Assembly: GCA_029244935.1 (NCBI GenBank)
Contig: JAQWQF010000026.1
Coordinates: 1-57,396 of the forward strand
Length of the DNA: 57,396 nt
Direction: 5' to 3'
Source: Methylophilaceae bacterium
GTDB lineage: Bacteria > Pseudomonadota > Gammaproteobacteria > Burkholderiales > Methylophilaceae
Within the stretch, counting starts at the first letter, position 1, and each line of letters starts with the position of its first letter. Made by a program: the position numbers and the translations under genes. Shown here in pieces: positions 55,023 to 57,396 of the stretch. The notes under the pieces were generated by a model that saw nothing but the letters and a program-made list of their open reading frames with translations, did no database searches and was not told the DNA's origin.

Positions 55023-55259
55023 CTATTTTCGTGATTTCCAAATTGAATAAAGCACCCATAGTGCTACTAAGCCAATTAAGCCATCTCCTCCTAATGTTGC
55101 TAAGATCGATGAAACATTACCGATTACATCGGTTGATCCTAGGAATGGAACATTTGCTGATCCCATTAAGATTTGAAGAGCAATAGCTAGTGCCATTAAA
55201 CTAACTGCAGTCTCTGCAAGACCAGCAGCCCATTTTCTTATAGTTGCTAATATATCCAT
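55023..55259 (-). CDS. small two-helix membrane protein, probably abundant, unknown function
   Basis: The 78-residue protein has a short amphipathic N terminus (M-D-I-L-A-T-I-R-K-W), a first membrane helix (about 11-33), a glycine/asparagine loop (V-P-F-L-G-S-T-D-V-I-G-N-V), a second helix (about 56-73) and a basic end W-K-S-R-K. Its ribosome binding site (AGGAG, seven bases before ATG) is among the best in the window, and its base composition is less AT-rich than its neighbours, as in highly expressed genes. I recognise no family with a known role. The leader is 260 bases long and contains an inverted repeat; a perfect hairpin follows the stop. Confidence 0.8.
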   Translation of the reverse strand: MDILATIRKWAAGLAETAVSLMALAIALQILMGSANVPFLGSTDVIGNVSSILATLGGDGLIGLVALWVLYSIWKSRK

Positions 55260-55519
55260 ACTTGTTTCTCCTGTTGTAATAAAAAAGTTTAAACTTTCAT
55301 CTCTTTAAACTTGATAAAGTCTAACCTTTTTTTTCAAAAAAAACACAATATATAGTTTTTTTTTTATTTTTTTCACTAAATATGCTTTTTTTATATTACA
55401 ATTATAGGTTCCCACCAATCATATACATTTGACTGCACAATTATCGATTTAGCAAATATTTCACACTTTACTTTCTCTGTTATCAAATATTGTTAAATGA
55501 AACAGCTGAATTTATTTCT
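55260..55519 (-). promoter_or_regulatory. AT-rich leader/promoter region of the 78-residue protein
   Basis: This 260-base gap contains no convincing ORF. Near the gene, AAGTTTAA (55312-55305 on the minus strand) and TTAAACTT (55292-55285) form an 8-bp stem with a 12-base loop, ending 14 bases before the AGGAG site. Farther up are several A and T runs (for example a T run with a matching A run around 55330-55375) that could bend DNA or pair. A perfect TATAAT occurs near 55402 on the minus strand, without a clear -35. Confidence 0.4.
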
Positions 55520-56596
55520 CTATTTTTGAGTTGTTGAATGAGTCTTTACGATATCTTCAATATTTTTTAATACTTCTGTCTCACCTTCTTCATATTGATC
55601 AGCCATCATAAATAGTTTACTAAATAATATTTCTCCATCCACTTCACTTTGAATTTTGAAGATCTTTGAATTGTCTAACTCTTTATTCCATGCTTCTCTT
55701 ACTTCTCCCCAGAAAATTTTTGTATTCTTCCAATAATTATCCCCAGCCGACCAATCAAAATCTTTTATTCTTTCATATCTTGCAATGCCTATTTCTTTAG
55801 CAAGTACCTTATGATTTTTATTTAATACCACTTTTTTATTATTTTGTTCATGCACCCAACCTGTTGGAGTAATTGTTTGAATATTAGTGCCTATCATGAC
55901 ATCATAATCATCTCTTACTGAAAATTCTCTTCTTGGCAGTGGTCGCCACGTCTCTTTACTTGTCCATGATGAGAAATTTTCAGAATGTGTCCATTTTCCA
56001 TAGCTCTGGTATCTGGGAGTGTCATCAACTTGATAAGCAGCTTGTGACCATGTGCCTTTTTTAGTCATCCAAGGAATTCTATTTTTCACCCATGTTTTAT
56101 TACCAATAAAAGTATTAATTTCACTGTCTTCATATTTCCAATCTTGCCTCCAATGTTTCATTACGACTGGATAGGAAATAGAACCATCATCTTGTTTAAA
56201 ATACATAACAATTATGTGCTGCAAACTTATAAAATCTTTTTTTTCGTCTACTACTTCAACAAATTCTGTTGCCCAGGATTGATATGGTTGTTTTGGTTGA
56301 TAATTTTCAACAAAACCCATTGTTTCCATAAAATCAAAATAAACCCTATATTTTCCAGCCATTGATAGAATTGCCAATCTATCTTTTTCTAACTTGGATA
56401 ACTTTGGATTCTGCATTTTTTCCCACAAAGAACTTGGTTGAGAGTCTAAACTTACTTCAGGGCCAGTTGTTGTACCACCTCTTGGAATCTTTAAATTCGG
56501 ATTTTCTAAATGAGACCAGCCAAAGACATAATCTGACTCATTTGCAGATATGGCAAGTGAAGATAATAATAAAATTGAAAGTATAATTTTTTTCAT
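55520..56596 (-). CDS. exported DUF6607-like protein
   Basis: The 358-residue protein has a clear signal peptide (M-K-K-I-I-L-S-I-L-L-L-S-S-L-A-I-S-A, about 1-18). The mature part is rich in tryptophan and tyrosine, with segments such as Y-F-D-F-M-E-T, V-V-M-K-H-W-R-Q-D-W and I-P-T/G-T-W-S-Q-A-A-Y-Q-V-type strands (W-S-Q-A-A-Y-Q-V-D-D-T-P-R-Y). From memory this fits DUF6607, a periplasmic family found beside TonB receptor or haem genes. Function unknown. It lies 43 bases after glmS on the same strand. Confidence 0.75.
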   Translation of the reverse strand: MKKIILSILLLSSLAISANESDYVFGWSHLENPNLKIPRGGTTTGPEVSLDSQPSSLWEKMQNPKLSKLEKDRLAILSMAGKYRVYFDFMETMGFVENYQPKQPYQSWATEFVEVVDEKKDFISLQHIIVMYFKQDDGSISYPVVMKHWRQDWKYEDSEINTFIGNKTWVKNRIPWMTKKGTWSQAAYQVDDTPRYQSYGKWTHSENFSSWTSKETWRPLPRREFSVRDDYDVMIGTNIQTITPTGWVHEQNNKKVVLNKNHKVLAKEIGIARYERIKDFDWSAGDNYWKNTKIFWGEVREAWNKELDNSKIFKIQSEVDGEILFSKLFMMADQYEEGETEVLKNIEDIVKTHSTTQK

Positions 56597-56639
56597 ACAT
56601 TTAGTGGACTTAAAAGGCTATAAAAAGTTTCTTTATAAA

Positions 56640-57396
56640 CTATTCGACTGTAACTGATTTTGCTAAATTTCTAGGCTTATCAACATCTGTTCCTTTACGC
56701 AATGCAACATGATATGCAAGTAATTGGACAGGAATGGAATGAATAATTGGGGATAAAACACCCGTATTTCTTGGGGCTCTTATCACTTTAATACCTTTGC
56801 TTTCAATAAAATGACTATCAGCATCAGCAAAAACAAATAATATACCTCCTCTTGCTTTTACTTCTTGCATATTAGATTTTACTTTTTCTAATAATGAATC
56901 ATTTGGGGCAATAACAACTACGGGCATTTTTTTATCAACTAATGCCAATGGACCATGTTTTAATTCACCAGCTGGGTAAGCTTCTGCATGAACGTATGAA
57001 ATTTCTTTTAATTTTAAGGCCCCTTCTAATGCTATAGGATAGTGAATACCTCTTCCTAAAAATAGTGCATGATCTTTATTCGAAAAATGTTTCGCCCATT
57101 GTTTAATTTGGGGCTCTAAATTTAATGCAGATTGAATTCCACCGACTAGACATCTTAAATCTTCCAAATATTTCTTTTCTATTTTTTTATTTATAAGTTT
57201 TTTATTTTTTGCTAAAGTTACTGTCAAAATAAATAATGAAACTAATTGAGTTGTAAATGCTTTTGTAGATGCAACACCAATCTCAATACCAGCCCTGGTA
57301 TAAAAAACTAAATTAGAAGCTCTAGCTATCGCACTTTCTTGAACGTTACAAATTGCTAATGTTTTTTTATGCCCAATTTTTTTTGCGTGTTTGAGG
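56640..57396 (-). CDS. glmS: glutamine-fructose-6-phosphate aminotransferase, C-terminal fragment
   Basis: The frame is open from the right window edge to the stop at 56640, so the N-terminal glutaminase half lies outside. The visible part is the second SIS domain and part of the first: [42 protein letters not shown], and the C-terminal N-L-A-K-S-V-T-V-E with the catalytic lysine. It makes glucosamine-6-phosphate for peptidoglycan and lipopolysaccharide. Whether a glmS ribozyme or sRNA site precedes it cannot be seen. Confidence 0.97.
   Translation of the reverse strand, partial: LKHAKKIGHKKTLAICNVQESAIARASNLVFYTRAGIEIGVASTKAFTTQLVSLFILTVTLAKNKKLINKKIEKKYLEDLRCLVGGIQSALNLEPQIKQWAKHFSNKDHALFLGRGIHYPIALEGALKLKEISYVHAEAYPAGELKHGPLALVDKKMPVVVIAPNDSLLEKVKSNMQEVKARGGILFVFADADSHFIESKGIKVIRAPRNTGVLSPIIHSIPVQLLAYHVALRKGTDVDKPRNLAKSVTVE

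Noticed and set aside
1-57396. CRISPR arrays, insertion sequences, prophage, rRNA
   Set aside because: No regularly spaced repeats, transposase or phage genes, or rRNA segments were seen on either strand.

Overview
The window reads as a compact, AT-rich, gene-dense chromosome segment from a free-living Gram-negative bacterium. Gene content and order look betaproteobacterial: rimP-nusA-infB-rbfA-truB-rpsO-pnp, rplM-rpsI beside argC, a bactofilin and erpA, ubiC-ubiA, gmk-rpoZ-spoT, hemC-hemD, and a DksA with a lysine/alanine-rich N-terminal tail. Very short intergenic gaps, several overlapping gene ends, strong A/T codon bias and the absence of insertion sequences, phage genes or CRISPR suggest a streamlined aquatic organism. 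A marine methylotroph of the OM43/Methylophilales type is my best guess; that placement is inference from memory of such genomes, not from a database search.

Left part (1-10.9 kb): the C-terminal end of a TonB-dependent receptor is followed by a probable BtuM-like (cobalamin) membrane protein, tRNA-Phe, a class I glutamine amidotransferase, a ROK sugar kinase, a MAPEG protein, a bacterioferritin-like protein behind a good Fur-box match, tusA, valS, moeB/thiF, a small exported protein, and a pair of envelope proteins (an L,D-transpeptidase and a TPR protein) that share the same C-terminal NTF2-like domain. A Pro-Arg-His tRNA operon with a near-consensus promoter closes this part.

Middle part (10.9-35.6 kb): folD, dksA, the transcription/translation operon from rimP to pnp, tyrS, anmK, gltA, the erpA-bactofilin-coiled-coil group, argC, rplM-rpsI, ubiC-ubiA, recG, ridA, spoT, rpoZ, gmk and yicC. 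These link translation, ribosome maturation, the stringent response (SpoT, DksA, omega subunit) and central metabolism.

Right part (35.7-57.4 kb): rph-rdgB-hemW and a DUF442 protein, argH, hemC-hemD, a ferredoxin-type reductase, fxsA, dsbD with a TlpA-like thioredoxin, aroQ-accB-accC-prmA, then an accessory stretch of small exported proteins (49.0-52.0 kb), a zinc alcohol dehydrogenase, a GIY-YIG protein, rhlE, several small unknown membrane proteins, a DUF6607-like exported protein and the 3' part of glmS. The least explained material lies at 49.0-52.5 and 53.9-56.6 kb. The most notable unknown is a 78-residue two-helix membrane protein with a strong ribosome binding site, a structured 5' leader and a perfect 18-bp terminator hairpin. 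No complete new multigene system is obvious; most of the window is housekeeping.
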